NCBI GenBank assembly: GCA_036259475.1
Contig: DATABS010000021.1
Span: 1-64,000 of the forward strand
Reading direction: 5' to 3'
DNA: 64,000 nucleotides
From: ZC4RG17 sp036259475
GTDB lineage: Bacteria > Actinomycetota > Acidimicrobiia > Spongiisociales > ZC4RG35
Shown in pieces: positions 49,895-59,404 of this stretch. Both the position numbers and the translations under genes were made by a program. The stretch's first letter is position 1, and each line of letters opens with the position of its first letter. Below the pieces are notes generated by a model, which did no database searches, was not told the origin of the DNA, and was given only the letters and a program-made list of their open reading frames with translations.

Positions 49895-52193
49895 CGCCCT
49901 CGGGCGTCACCTGAACGGTCTCTCCCCGCACCGTCACGTCGAGCTTCCCGTCGTCGGTGGAGAGGACCATCCGCTGGTGGTCGAGATCGACGGAGAGCCT
50001 CATGCCGCGGACCATCAGCTTGAAGATCATCGCCCGCCACTCGGCCGGCAGCCGAGGATCGAAGCTGATGTCGCCCGCCGTGTCGCGCATGCCCGCCATC
50101 CCGTAGATCAGCGTCATCCACACCCCTCCGGCGGAGGCCAGGTGGAGGCCGTCGGTTGTGTTGCGGTGAAGGTCGGCCAGGTCGGTGAAGAGGACGGTGC
50201 GGAAGTACTCCATGGCGAGTTCGGCCTCACCGATCTCGGCGGCGACGATCGACTGGACACAGGCAGACAGCGACGAGTCGCCGGTCGTGAGAGGGTCGTA
50301 GTACTCGAAGTTGGCCCGCTTCAGTTGGGGAGAGAAATGGTCGCCCAGCAGGAACATCGCCATGACGACGTCCGCCTGCTTCAGCACCTGGTACCGGTAG
50401 ATCACCAGGGGGTGGAAATGGAGCAACAGGGGGTGACGCTCGGGTCCCACGGCGTCGAAGTCCCAGTGCTCCTTGGCGAGGAAGCTCTCGTCCTGTTTGG
50501 TGATGCCGAACCCCGTGTCGTAGCCGACGTACATCCTCGCCGCCGCCAGCCTCCACTCCTCGACCTCGGTGTCGAGCACACCGAGCCGGGAGCGCAGGCG
50601 CCTCCAGCGGAGTGACTCCTCGACCCGCATTCGCTCCACGCAGGAGACTGCATACTGCAGATTCATCTGGGCCATCAGGTTGGTGTAGGCGTTGTCGTCG
50701 ACGAGGGCGGTGTACTCGTCGGGTCCGGTGACGCCATAGATGTGGAACGCCCCATCGCGGTGGAAGCCCAGGTCGGCCCACATGCGGGCGGTCTCGATGA
50801 GGATCTCCACGCCGAAGTCCCACAGGAGCTCTTCGTCGCCGGTCACTTCGACGTATTTGCGCAGCGCGTAGGCGATGTCGGCGTTGATGTGATATTGGGC
50901 GGTGCCGGCGGCGTAGTAGGCGCTGGCCTCCTCACCACTTATCGTCCGCCAGGGGAACAGGGCCCCCCGCAGCGCCAGCTCGCGGGCCCGGTCGCGGGCA
51001 TGGTCCAGCATCCCGTAGCGGAAACGGAGGAGCTGAGCGGCCACCCGCGGGTTGGTGTACAACAGGAAAGGGAGCACGAAGATCTCGGCGTCCCAGAAGT
51101 AGTGGCCGTCGTAGGTCTGACCGGTCACTCCCTTGGCCGGTATCCCGGTCCCGTTGATCTGCGCCGACGCCTGGTGGAGCTGGAAGAGGATCCATCGAAC
51201 CGCCTGCTGAACCGCCTTGTCGGTTCCGATGTGGACGTCGGCGTTCGCCCAGTAGATGTCCCAGGCACCCCCCTGGGCGGTGGCGGCCGCCTCGTAGCCG
51301 GCGGCGGCGGCGACGTGGACGGCGTCTTCGGCCTGGTCGATGCCCCGGTCCTCCGCCGTCTCGAAGGTGGTAAAGGTTTCGAGAGTCACCTTGTCACCGC
51401 GTCCCAGCTCGACCGAGAACGTCGCCTGAGGATGATCGGGATGTTCCATGACGATCGTCTCGTGCGGCCGGTCGAGCCGGTGCGTCATCGACACCGCCAG
51501 GTTCAACCGCGACTGCACTGTTTCGTAGCCGACCGAGATCGTCTCGGGACCCACCCGGAGTCCTGTTGGCTCCAGGACCCTCCGGCCGAAGTTCTTCGCT
51601 CGCCGCGGGTCGAACTGAGAGGCAGCGGGCTCCAAATAATCTGTGTCCTGGCGGTTGATCAGTTCGGAGACGAGCACCACGTTGGCGGGCTCGTCGACCG
51701 TCACCGACAGCCGGCACACCACGAGGTCGGGTTGGACGAGAGACACCAGGCGCGTGGCGGTGACGTCCACTCCGATACCTCCGCGGGTTTCCCAGTGGTA
51801 GCTGTGGCTCAGAGTGCCCGCTTGGAAGTCGAGGCGCCGCTCCCAGGCAGAGATCTGGGCACGGTCGAAATCGACCATTTCGCCGTTCACCGCGATCCGC
51901 ACGGGGGTCGGGTCGGGGACGTAGACGATGGTCTGGCCGGCCGTGGCGAATCCGTAGCCGGCCTCGGGGTAGACGATGGGCCACGACTCGTAGAAGCCGT
52001 TGATCAGGACCCCCGGCTGGTGGGCCGGTTTGCCCTGGTGGAAGGAGCCGCGAACTCCCAGATGGCCGTTGCCCAGGGCGAACACGGTTTCCAACAGGGG
52101 TGTCAGTTCTTTCGTGTAGGCGGTCTCGACGATCGCCCACCGGTCGATCGGATAGAGATCGTGGGGCAGCTCGGGAACGATCTTGCGCCTCAT
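49878..52193 (-). CDS. GH65 disaccharide phosphorylase (maltose/trehalose/kojibiose type)
   Basis: 771 residues, typical of GH65. Domain order: N-terminal super-sandwich, (alpha/alpha)6 barrel, C-terminal sheets. Seen: GTGIPAKGVTGQTYDGHYFW, the acid Glu in VTGPDEYTALVDDN (about 489), and TTGDSSLSACVQSIVAAEIG of the phosphate site. It splits a glucosyl disaccharide with phosphate to beta-glucose-1-phosphate. The start overlaps the upstream beta-phosphoglucomutase stop by 4 bases, so the product feeds directly into glucose-6-phosphate. Exact disaccharide not determinable. Confidence 0.92.
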   Translation of the reverse strand: MRRKIVPELPHDLYPIDRWAIVETAYTKELTPLLETVFALGNGHLGVRGSFHQGKPAHQPGVLINGFYESWPIVYPEAGYGFATAGQTIVYVPDPTPVRIAVNGEMVDFDRAQISAWERRLDFQAGTLSHSYHWETRGGIGVDVTATRLVSLVQPDLVVCRLSVTVDEPANVVLVSELINRQDTDYLEPAASQFDPRRAKNFGRRVLEPTGLRVGPETISVGYETVQSRLNLAVSMTHRLDRPHETIVMEHPDHPQATFSVELGRGDKVTLETFTTFETAEDRGIDQAEDAVHVAAAAGYEAAATAQGGAWDIYWANADVHIGTDKAVQQAVRWILFQLHQASAQINGTGIPAKGVTGQTYDGHYFWDAEIFVLPFLLYTNPRVAAQLLRFRYGMLDHARDRARELALRGALFPWRTISGEEASAYYAAGTAQYHINADIAYALRKYVEVTGDEELLWDFGVEILIETARMWADLGFHRDGAFHIYGVTGPDEYTALVDDNAYTNLMAQMNLQYAVSCVERMRVEESLRWRRLRSRLGVLDTEVEEWRLAAARMYVGYDTGFGITKQDESFLAKEHWDFDAVGPERHPLLLHFHPLVIYRYQVLKQADVVMAMFLLGDHFSPQLKRANFEYYDPLTTGDSSLSACVQSIVAAEIGEAELAMEYFRTVLFTDLADLHRNTTDGLHLASAGGVWMTLIYGMAGMRDTAGDISFDPRLPAEWRAMIFKLMVRGMRLSVDLDHQRMVLSTDDGKLDVTVRGETVQVTPEGVTVPL

Positions 52194-52918
52194 GCCAGCT
52201 CGCCGAGGTCGGCTACGACTAGGTGGGCTCCGGCGTCCGCCAGCGCGGTAGGGTCGCCGTGGCGGTCGACACCGATGACGGCGCCGAAGCGGCCGGCCAC
52301 GCCCGCCTGGACACCGGCGACCGCATCCTCCACCACGACCGACTTCTCAGGTGTCACATCCATCCGGCGGGCCGCCTCGAGGAAGGTGTCGGGCGCCGGC
52401 TTGCCGGCCAGCCCCAGGTTCGTTGTGACCTCACCGTCCACGCGCACCTCGAAACGGTCGAGGAGCCCCGCCCCCGAGAGCACTGTTGCCGCGTTGGCCG
52501 ATGCCGACACCACCGCCAGCCGCAGGCCCATCTCTTCGAGGTGGTCGAGGAGGAGCAGCGACCCGGGAAATGCTTCGATCTCTCCTTGGGCGAGCAGGTC
52601 CTGGACGAGCTGGTTCTTCAGATTGCCGACCCCACACACCGTGTCGTGACCGGGTGCGTCACTCGGGTCGCCGAAGGGCAACTGGATGCCACGGGAGGAG
52701 AGAAAGGAGACAACTCCCTCATAGCGGGGTCGACCGTCGACATAGACCCGGTAGTCCTGGTCTATGTCGAACGGCTCCGGTTCCGGCCCCTCCCGGTCCT
52801 CGAGGAATTCGTCGAAGGTCTGCTTCCAGGCTGCGGCGTGGATCTTGGCCGTCGAGGTCAGGACGCCGTCGAGATCGAAGAGCACCGCCTCGAATCCTGT
52901 CCAATCGAAGCGGCTCAC
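52190..52918 (-). CDS. pgmB: Beta-phosphoglucomutase-like HAD phosphatase/mutase
   Basis: 242 residues of the HAD family with the beta-PGM pattern: VLFDLDGVLTSTAKIHAAAW (nucleophile and acid Asp), VVSASANAATVL, KPAPDTFLEAARR and VVVEDAVAGVQAG. It converts beta-glucose-1-phosphate to glucose-6-phosphate. First gene of a two-gene operon with the GH65 phosphorylase (ATGA overlap), which supports the mutase reading over a general phosphatase. Confidence 0.9.
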   Translation of the reverse strand: MSRFDWTGFEAVLFDLDGVLTSTAKIHAAAWKQTFDEFLEDREGPEPEPFDIDQDYRVYVDGRPRYEGVVSFLSSRGIQLPFGDPSDAPGHDTVCGVGNLKNQLVQDLLAQGEIEAFPGSLLLLDHLEEMGLRLAVVSASANAATVLSGAGLLDRFEVRVDGEVTTNLGLAGKPAPDTFLEAARRMDVTPEKSVVVEDAVAGVQAGVAGRFGAVIGVDRHGDPTALADAGAHLVVADLGELA

Positions 52919-52960
52919 GAGGTCAGCTGCCGTGCGGCGGTGGTGGCGAACAGGGCCGCA

Positions 52961-53173
52961 TCATGACGCCGAAGCGTCGGCACCTGCCTTGACTCCGTTG
53001 CGTGAGGCCGGCTGTTCGCCACGCACCTGCGAGAGCGGGAAGGAGACGCAGCGGCCGGCCATGGGGAACGGCTCGGTGAGGAGCATCTCCATGGTGCTCG
53101 GGCCGCGGCAGATCACGTGGCCGGTGTACGAACGCGAACCAGTGTCGGTTTCGATGGTGACGGTGACGATCAT
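52961..53173 (-). CDS. Hypothetical 70-residue protein
   Basis: The likely start is ATG at 53173: MIVTVTIETDTGSRSYTGHV, ICRGPSTMEMLLTEPFPMAG, a beta-rich small protein with a basic tail. A longer in-frame extension to 53353 has no coding character. The ribosome site is weak. It lies between the pgmB-GH65 operon and the response-regulator operon. No family recognised. Confidence 0.4.
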   Translation of the reverse strand: MIVTVTIETDTGSRSYTGHVICRGPSTMEMLLTEPFPMAGRCVSFPLSQVRGEQPASRNGVKAGADASAS

Positions 53174-53398
53174 TGCGATACTCGCAGGTGGCTTTCTGTC
53201 AGCGTGATGGATCTGGTGGATCTGATTGAATTCATCGGCTGCCCCAGCCCTTTTCCGAAGCGCCGGTTTCATCGTGCCACGCCATCGGCGCGAACTGAAG
53301 GATCCTGCCCGGGACCAGCGACCCACTCTGCGAAAAGGTGTGCAGAGGGTCATCTGGCATTTAGGTAGGTGTTATCGGGCCTGCGATACCGTTGAGGC

Positions 53399-54076
53399 AT
53401 GCGTCTGCTGCTCGTCGAGGACGAATCCGAGCTGGCGTCCGCGGTAGCCCGGGGGCTACGCCGGGAGGGCCACGCCGTGGACATCGCCGCCACCGTCACG
53501 GAGGCGGAGCTCAAGCTCGCCTCGGCCGAGTACGACCTGTTGTTGCTCGACTGGAACCTTCCCGACGGTGCCGGGGTCGACATCTGCCGTCGGGTCGCCC
53601 ACGGGGAAATGCCCCTCTTCGGGGACGAGCGTCCCCGGGTCCTGATGCTGACTGCGCGCGATGACGTCGACGACCGGGTGCTGGGCCTGGATGCCGGCGC
53701 CGACGACTATGTCGTGAAGCCGTTCGCCTTCGCCGAGCTCGCCGCTCGTGTTCGTGCTCTCCTCCGCCGGGACGACGTCGGATCGCCTCTGCTGCGGGTG
53801 GGCGACCTGGAACTCGACCCTCGCCGCTTCGCAGCCAGTCAGAACGGGAGTGTTCTCGAGCTCACCGCGAAGGAGTTCTCGCTACTCCACTACTTCATGG
53901 CCCATCCGGGGGTGGTGATGTCCCAGGAGACCCTGCTCGAGCACGTCTGGGACGAGATGGCCGATCCCTTCACCAATGTCGTCAGGGTGACGATCTCCAA
54001 CATGCGGCGCAAGCTCGTCGACCCTGCCGTGATCGAGACGGTCCCCGGCCGCGGCTACCGCCTGGTGGTCCCGTGA
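53399..54076 (+). CDS. OmpR/PhoB-family response regulator
   Basis: 225 residues. Receiver domain 1-120 with acidic pocket (VEDES), phosphoacceptor Asp51 in LLLDWNLPDG, Thr in MLTARDD and Lys in VVKPFAFAEL. Winged-helix domain 130-225 (LELTAKEFSLLHYFMAH, RVTISNMRRKL, GRGYRLVVP). It overlaps the kinase start (GTGA). Two degenerate direct repeats GGCATTTA (53356-53363) and GGTGTTAT (53368-53375), 12 bases apart, lie upstream and may be autoregulatory sites. Confidence 0.93.
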   Translation: MRLLLVEDESELASAVARGLRREGHAVDIAATVTEAELKLASAEYDLLLLDWNLPDGAGVDICRRVAHGEMPLFGDERPRVLMLTARDDVDDRVLGLDAGADDYVVKPFAFAELAARVRALLRRDDVGSPLLRVGDLELDPRRFAASQNGSVLELTAKEFSLLHYFMAHPGVVMSQETLLEHVWDEMADPFTNVVRVTISNMRRKLVDPAVIETVPGRGYRLVVP

Positions 54077-55227
54077 GGAGGCTCTCCGCTTTCGTTCGTT
54101 CGATCCGCTTCCGGTTGTCGATCCTCTACTCGTCGGTCGTCTTCGCCCTCGGGGCAGGAGTGCTAGGCGTCACCTACTACTTCGTCCAGCGCAGCCTGCG
54201 CCGCCTCCCTCTGACGTTCGACAGCCGTCTGGCCATCGTCAACGGGCGACCGATCATCGTCCAGGACGTCGACTTGGATTCGGCCCAGCTGATGGAGCAG
54301 GCGTTCACCCAGAGGGCCCTCTCACTCCTGGCCGACAACCTCATCTTCGGGCTGGTCCTCCTCTTCCTCCTGTCGCTGGTGGTCGGCTGGGTGATCGCCG
54401 GTCGCGCCTTGCGGCCGGTGGCGGCGATCACGGCAGTCGCCCGTGACATCCAGGCGTCGGATCTCTCACGGCGCATCGCCTACTCCGGTCCCGACGACGA
54501 GCTGGGCCGGCTCGCCGCCACCTTCGACGACATGCTGGAGCGGCTCGACGCCGCCTTCCACACCCAGCGCCGCTTCCTGGCCGACACCTCTCACGACCTG
54601 AGGACGCCGCTCGCCGTCATTCGCTCCAACATCGATGTTCTCGCCGACGACCCCGATGCCACGCTCTCTGACTGGAAGGAGGCGGCCGGCATCGTCCAGC
54701 GCAATGCCGAGCGAATGGGGTCGATGATCGACGACTTGCTGGCTGCTGCCCGTCTGGAGGCACGCGCCGCTGCCCGGGTTGAGCTGGACCTGGCCGATCT
54801 CGTGGCGGAGGCTGCGACCGAACTCCGGCCGAAGGGCGCCGAGAGCGACGTAGACGTAGTGGCCAACCCCCTGCCGGCCCCAATCGAGGGCGTCACCGAG
54901 TCGCTCCGGCGAGCGATCGCCAATTTGGCCGACAATGCGATGAAAGCCGCCCCCATCGGGTCGAAGGTGGTGCTGGCATCCGGCACCAGCGACGGGTGGG
55001 CCTGGGTCGTTGTCGCCGACGAGGGGTCGGGGATCGATCCTGCCGTGGCGGAGGGTCGATCGGGCCCGGGACTCGGGCTTTCGATCGTCCGGCAGGTCGT
55101 CGAGGCGCATGGCGGCACACTGGCCGCCCACCCGAGCGTCGAGCGGGGCACCACCATGGTCATGTGGCTGCCGGCCGCCGTCTCGCCGGCGCCGCCGCCC
55201 GACGAATCACCTTTACAGGCCGTTTAG
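54073..55227 (+). CDS. Sensor histidine kinase, partner of the upstream regulator
   Basis: 384 residues. Two membrane helices (about 12-35 and 92-115) flank an extracytoplasmic loop of about 55 residues, then a HAMP domain (RALRPVAAITAVARDIQASD), H-box DTSHDLRTPLAVIRSN (His about 174), N-box ANLADNAMKAA and G-boxes DEGSGIDP and GPGLGLSIV. Start overlaps the regulator stop. Together with HtrA downstream it resembles an envelope-stress module (MprAB/CssRS-like); the signal is unknown. Confidence 0.92.
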   Translation: MRRLSAFVRSIRFRLSILYSSVVFALGAGVLGVTYYFVQRSLRRLPLTFDSRLAIVNGRPIIVQDVDLDSAQLMEQAFTQRALSLLADNLIFGLVLLFLLSLVVGWVIAGRALRPVAAITAVARDIQASDLSRRIAYSGPDDELGRLAATFDDMLERLDAAFHTQRRFLADTSHDLRTPLAVIRSNIDVLADDPDATLSDWKEAAGIVQRNAERMGSMIDDLLAAARLEARAAARVELDLADLVAEAATELRPKGAESDVDVVANPLPAPIEGVTESLRRAIANLADNAMKAAPIGSKVVLASGTSDGWAWVVVADEGSGIDPAVAEGRSGPGLGLSIVRQVVEAHGGTLAAHPSVERGTTMVMWLPAAVSPAPPPDESPLQAV

Positions 55228-55238
55228 CCGGCCGTTCA
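55218..55238 (+). promoter_or_regulatory. Direct-repeat site before htrA
   Basis: GGCCGTTTA (55218-55226) and GGCCGTTCA (55230-55238) are near-identical nonamers with a 12-base period, overlapping the end of the kinase gene and preceding the HtrA start by 24 bases. OmpR-family regulators bind direct repeats of about this period, so it may be a site for the neighbouring regulator. Confidence 0.4.
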
Positions 55239-55262
55239 TAGGGTACGGATCAGGAGGTTCTC

Positions 55263-56363
<1,101 letters not shown>

Positions 56364-56368
56364 CGACT

Positions 56369-57418
56369 TCAACCGCGACGGGAGGCGGCCAGCTCGAAGA
56401 GCCTGGCCGCCCCCTCGCCCATTGAGGCGAACCGCTCGTCACTCGTCTGACCTCTGACGAAGCGGATGTAGATCTGTTCGAGGATGACTCCCAGCTTCCA
56501 GGTACCGAACACGACATACCAGTCGATGCCTGACACATCTCGTCCTGATCCCTGGGCGTAGCGCGCGATCGCCTCGGCTCGGGGCATCCAGCCAGGCACC
56601 GTGACCGGCATCAGGGAATGCGCCTCCCGGTCGACCTCCTCGGAGTCGTGCCATGAACCCAAGACAGTGCCCAGGTCGCACAGCGGGTCGCCTCTCGTTG
56701 CCATGTCCCAGTCGAACACGGCCGCGCACACCGACGGATCGTCCGGCGCAACAGCCATGTTGTCGAGCCGCCAGTCGTTGTGGAGCAACGTCGGAGGGGG
56801 AGAGGTCGGTAGCTGCTCGATCAGCCACGTTCCCACTTCGTCGGCCAACGGATTGTCGGCATGCCGGGCCCGTTCCCATCGCTCGAGCCACCCGTTCACC
56901 TGGCGCTCGAGAAAGCCATCGGGATGGCCGATGCCCTCGAGCCCGCAGGCGGCAGGGTCGACGGCGTGGAACTCGGCCAGAGTATCGATCACCACTCTCG
57001 ACAGGGCGGCGTTCGCGTCGACGTCGTCGCCCCCACCGAAGATCTCGGGCACTGTCTCCCGCACGACCACCCCGTCCTTGCGCTCCATGACGAAGAAGGC
57101 GGCCCCGATGACGGACGGGTCGTCGCAATAGAGGAACGCCCGAGGTGCCTTCTCGAACGCCTGCCACAGCCGGGACAGCACGCGGTACTCCCGCCCCATG
57201 TCGTGAGCACCTGGCGCCACGGGCCCGAGGGGCGGTCGCCGCAGGACGTACTCGGTGCCATCGGCGAACTGGAGGAGATAGGTGAGGTTGGCTCGCCCTC
57301 CGCCGAACTGACTCACCGTCATGTCGGCATCGGCGCCGGGGAGGTTCCCGCACAAGTAGGACGCCAAGCGGTCTTCGTCGAACCGTTCTTCTGGACGCAC
57401 GGCGATGACATCCGGCAT
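56369..57418 (-). CDS. APH/ACAD10-type phosphotransferase
   Basis: 349 residues of the aminoglycoside-phosphotransferase kinase fold: a GGGRANLTYLL nucleotide loop, YVLRRPP with catalytic Lys replaced by Arg-Arg as often seen in this clade, LLHNDWRLDNM (catalytic Asp), and VFDWDMATRGDPLCDLG (metal Asp). It is closest to the N-terminal kinase of ACAD10/11, which phosphorylates hydroxyacyl-CoA-related compounds; antibiotic resistance is unlikely. It converges on htrA with 5 bases between stops. Confidence 0.85.
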   Translation of the reverse strand: MPDVIAVRPEERFDEDRLASYLCGNLPGADADMTVSQFGGGRANLTYLLQFADGTEYVLRRPPLGPVAPGAHDMGREYRVLSRLWQAFEKAPRAFLYCDDPSVIGAAFFVMERKDGVVVRETVPEIFGGGDDVDANAALSRVVIDTLAEFHAVDPAACGLEGIGHPDGFLERQVNGWLERWERARHADNPLADEVGTWLIEQLPTSPPPTLLHNDWRLDNMAVAPDDPSVCAAVFDWDMATRGDPLCDLGTVLGSWHDSEEVDREAHSLMPVTVPGWMPRAEAIARYAQGSGRDVSGIDWYVVFGTWKLGVILEQIYIRFVRGQTSDERFASMGEGAARLFELAASRRG

Positions 57419-57513
57419 GGGACCTATCTAAGCAAGTCGGTAACCTGCCTCTCTCACAGGAGGACACCACCATCACCCCATTCGACATCTCGAAGGCGTT
57501 CGTCGACGAGGTC

Positions 57514-59115
57514 GTGGCGATCAGTCCTATGACCGCCACCACCCTCGGCATCCCTGGCTCCGACCATCGCTGGGACGACCTGTCGCCTACGGGCGCCGAC
57601 ACCCGCCAGGAGCTCGCCATCCGCTACCGCGACCAGGTGGGTGAGCACTTCGGTAATCCCGATCCCGATCAAAGACACGCGGCCATCGTCCTGGCCGGCT
57701 ACCTCGATGTGGCGATCAGCCAGTACCAGAGCGGTGACTACCTGCGCGACGTCAGCCACATCTACTGCGGCTTCAGCGAGGTACGTGACATCTTCGACAT
57801 CATGCCCCGCGACACCGCCGTCGCATGGTCGAACATCGCAGCACGCCTCTCCTCGATCGGCGAGCCGCTCCGGGGGTGGCGGAGTCTTCTCGAGAAGGCC
57901 CTCAGTCAGGAAGTTGTCGTGGCTCGGCGTCAGGTCGAGTCGGTCATCGAGCAGGCCGAGGCTCTTGCGGGACCCGATTCGATGTTCGAAGGTCTGCGGT
58001 CCGAGGCAAGCGCCGCCGGGTTCTCCACCGACGAACTGGATACAGGTATCTCGGTCGCCCGCCGCGAGGCAGCCGACGTCGCCAACTGGCTCCGAGAGGA
58101 GTACCTGCCTCACGCCGCCGTCGAAGACGGCGTGGGGGAGGAGCGTTACGGGCGGTCGGCCGAGGAGTTCCTCGGTCTGGTCATCGACCCCCGGGAGGTG
58201 TACGAGTGGGGCTGGGAGGAGCTCGCCCGGCTCCGCACCCAGATCCAGATTGTTGCCGCCGAAGTGGACCCGGATCGCTCCGTCGAAGAGGTGATCGAGC
58301 TGCTGGAGACCGATCCGGCCCGGGCGGTGGACCGGGCGGACTTCCCCCGCTTCGTCGAGCAGCGCCTGGAGGATGCCGTCCGCGATCTCGACGGATCGCA
58401 CTTCGACGTCCCCAAGCGGATCAAGGCGGTCAGCGTCAATCTGGCGCCTCCGGGTGGGGCCCTCGGAGCCTGGTACATCAATCCCTCCACGGACTTCCGG
58501 CGTCCCGGCTCCGTTTGGTACGCCCTCGGGGAACGTCAGCGGATCCCCCTCTGGCAAGAGGTGTCGACGGCCTACCACGAAGGATTTCCGGGCCATCATC
58601 TCCAGATGGGCGTATCGATGTGTCAGTCCGAACGGCTGTCGGAAGCCCAGCGTCTCCTGGTCTGGTACTCGGGCTACGGCGAAGGCTGGGCTCTCTACGC
58701 CGAGCGACTGATGGACGAGCTGGGCTACTTCGAGCTGCCCGAGTACCGACTCGGCATGCTCGCCTCGCATGTTTTTCGCGCCACCCGCGTGGTGGTAGAC
58801 ATCGGCACCCATCTGGGGTACTCGATCCCCGAGAACGCCCCGCTCCACGCCGGTGAGACATGGACCTACGACATCGCGGTCGACTACATCGAACAGGTGG
58901 CTTATCAGCCCCGTGATATCTCCGAGAGCGAGGTCAAGCGTTATCTGGGCTGGCCCGGCCAGGCCATCTCCTACAAGGTGGGCGAACGCGAGATCCTGGA
59001 CATCCGCAGCCAGTTGGAGAAGAAGGGCTCCTTCGACCTCAAAGAGTTCCACCGTCGGATCCTCGAGGGAGGCGAGTTGCGCCTCGACTACCTCCGCCAA
59101 CGCCTCCTGGGCTGA
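57514..59115 (+). CDS. DUF885 family metalloprotease-like protein
   Basis: At least 533 residues. The zinc motif HEGFPGHH (about residue 350) is the DUF885 version of HExxH, with a downstream GWALYAERLMDELG Glu block. Family members look like carboxypeptidases. The first canonical start is GTG 57514, but homology-like sequence (TPFDISKAFVDEV) runs 14 codons further upstream to an ATC at 57472, which has AGGAGG 8 bases before it; an AUC start or a mutated ATG is likely. It is divergent from the phosphotransferase gene. A repeat-family hairpin begins just after its stop. Confidence 0.88.
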   Translation: MAISPMTATTLGIPGSDHRWDDLSPTGADTRQELAIRYRDQVGEHFGNPDPDQRHAAIVLAGYLDVAISQYQSGDYLRDVSHIYCGFSEVRDIFDIMPRDTAVAWSNIAARLSSIGEPLRGWRSLLEKALSQEVVVARRQVESVIEQAEALAGPDSMFEGLRSEASAAGFSTDELDTGISVARREAADVANWLREEYLPHAAVEDGVGEERYGRSAEEFLGLVIDPREVYEWGWEELARLRTQIQIVAAEVDPDRSVEEVIELLETDPARAVDRADFPRFVEQRLEDAVRDLDGSHFDVPKRIKAVSVNLAPPGGALGAWYINPSTDFRRPGSVWYALGERQRIPLWQEVSTAYHEGFPGHHLQMGVSMCQSERLSEAQRLLVWYSGYGEGWALYAERLMDELGYFELPEYRLGMLASHVFRATRVVVDIGTHLGYSIPENAPLHAGETWTYDIAVDYIEQVAYQPRDISESEVKRYLGWPGQAISYKVGEREILDIRSQLEKKGSFDLKEFHRRILEGGELRLDYLRQRLLG

Positions 59116-59196
59116 ATCGATCTTGTGGGGGGTACTTCCCCCCACACCCCCCACGGCTGCTCGTCATAGGTGTCCGTAGTGGTCGGGGCCATCCGA
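59116..59196 (+). repeat. Dispersed hairpin repeat, copy 2a
   Basis: Begins right after the DUF885 stop codon. TGTGGGGGG (59124-59132) pairs with CCCCCCACA (59138-59146) around TACTT. The stem is one base pair longer than in copy 1, with matched changes on both sides. Followed by CCCCCCACGGCTGCTCGTC and the shared tail GTGGTCGGGGCCATC. Confidence 0.8.
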
Positions 59197-59228
59197 GTGC
59201 GGTGATCTTAGGAATGGGCTATCCCTAA

Positions 59229-59303
59229 TTGTGTTCGGTGTACTCCCCACACCCCCCACGGCTGCTCGTCGTAGCTGTCCGTCGTGGTCGGGGCCATCTC
59301 AGC
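59229..59303 (+). repeat. Dispersed hairpin repeat, copy 2b (tandem)
   Basis: A second copy about 110 bases after 2a, sharing ACTCCCCACACCCCCC and the ACGGCTGCTCGTCGTAG to GTGGTCGGGGCCATCTC tail. The hairpin arm is degenerate here (GTGTTCGGTGTACTCC), leaving only GTGT/ACAC ends. Tandem duplication followed by decay. Confidence 0.75.
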
Positions 59304-59376
59304 GAGGTGTTGCTAAGAAACGATCATCTATTGGCCACAGTGGCCGGTTGGACGCACGGCCCACCTGACTCCCACT

Positions 59377-59395
59377 CTTCCGACTTCCGACTTCC
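59377..59395 (+). repeat. GACTTCC heptanucleotide array, copy 2
   Basis: A short array (CTTCC, GACTTCC, GACTTCC) ending 9 bases before the stop codon of the minus-strand LysM/M23 gene, with degenerate units on both sides. Same unit, orientation and relation to the neighbouring minus-strand gene as the array at 47293. Confidence 0.8.
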
Positions 59396-59404
59396 CCACT
59401 TGGA

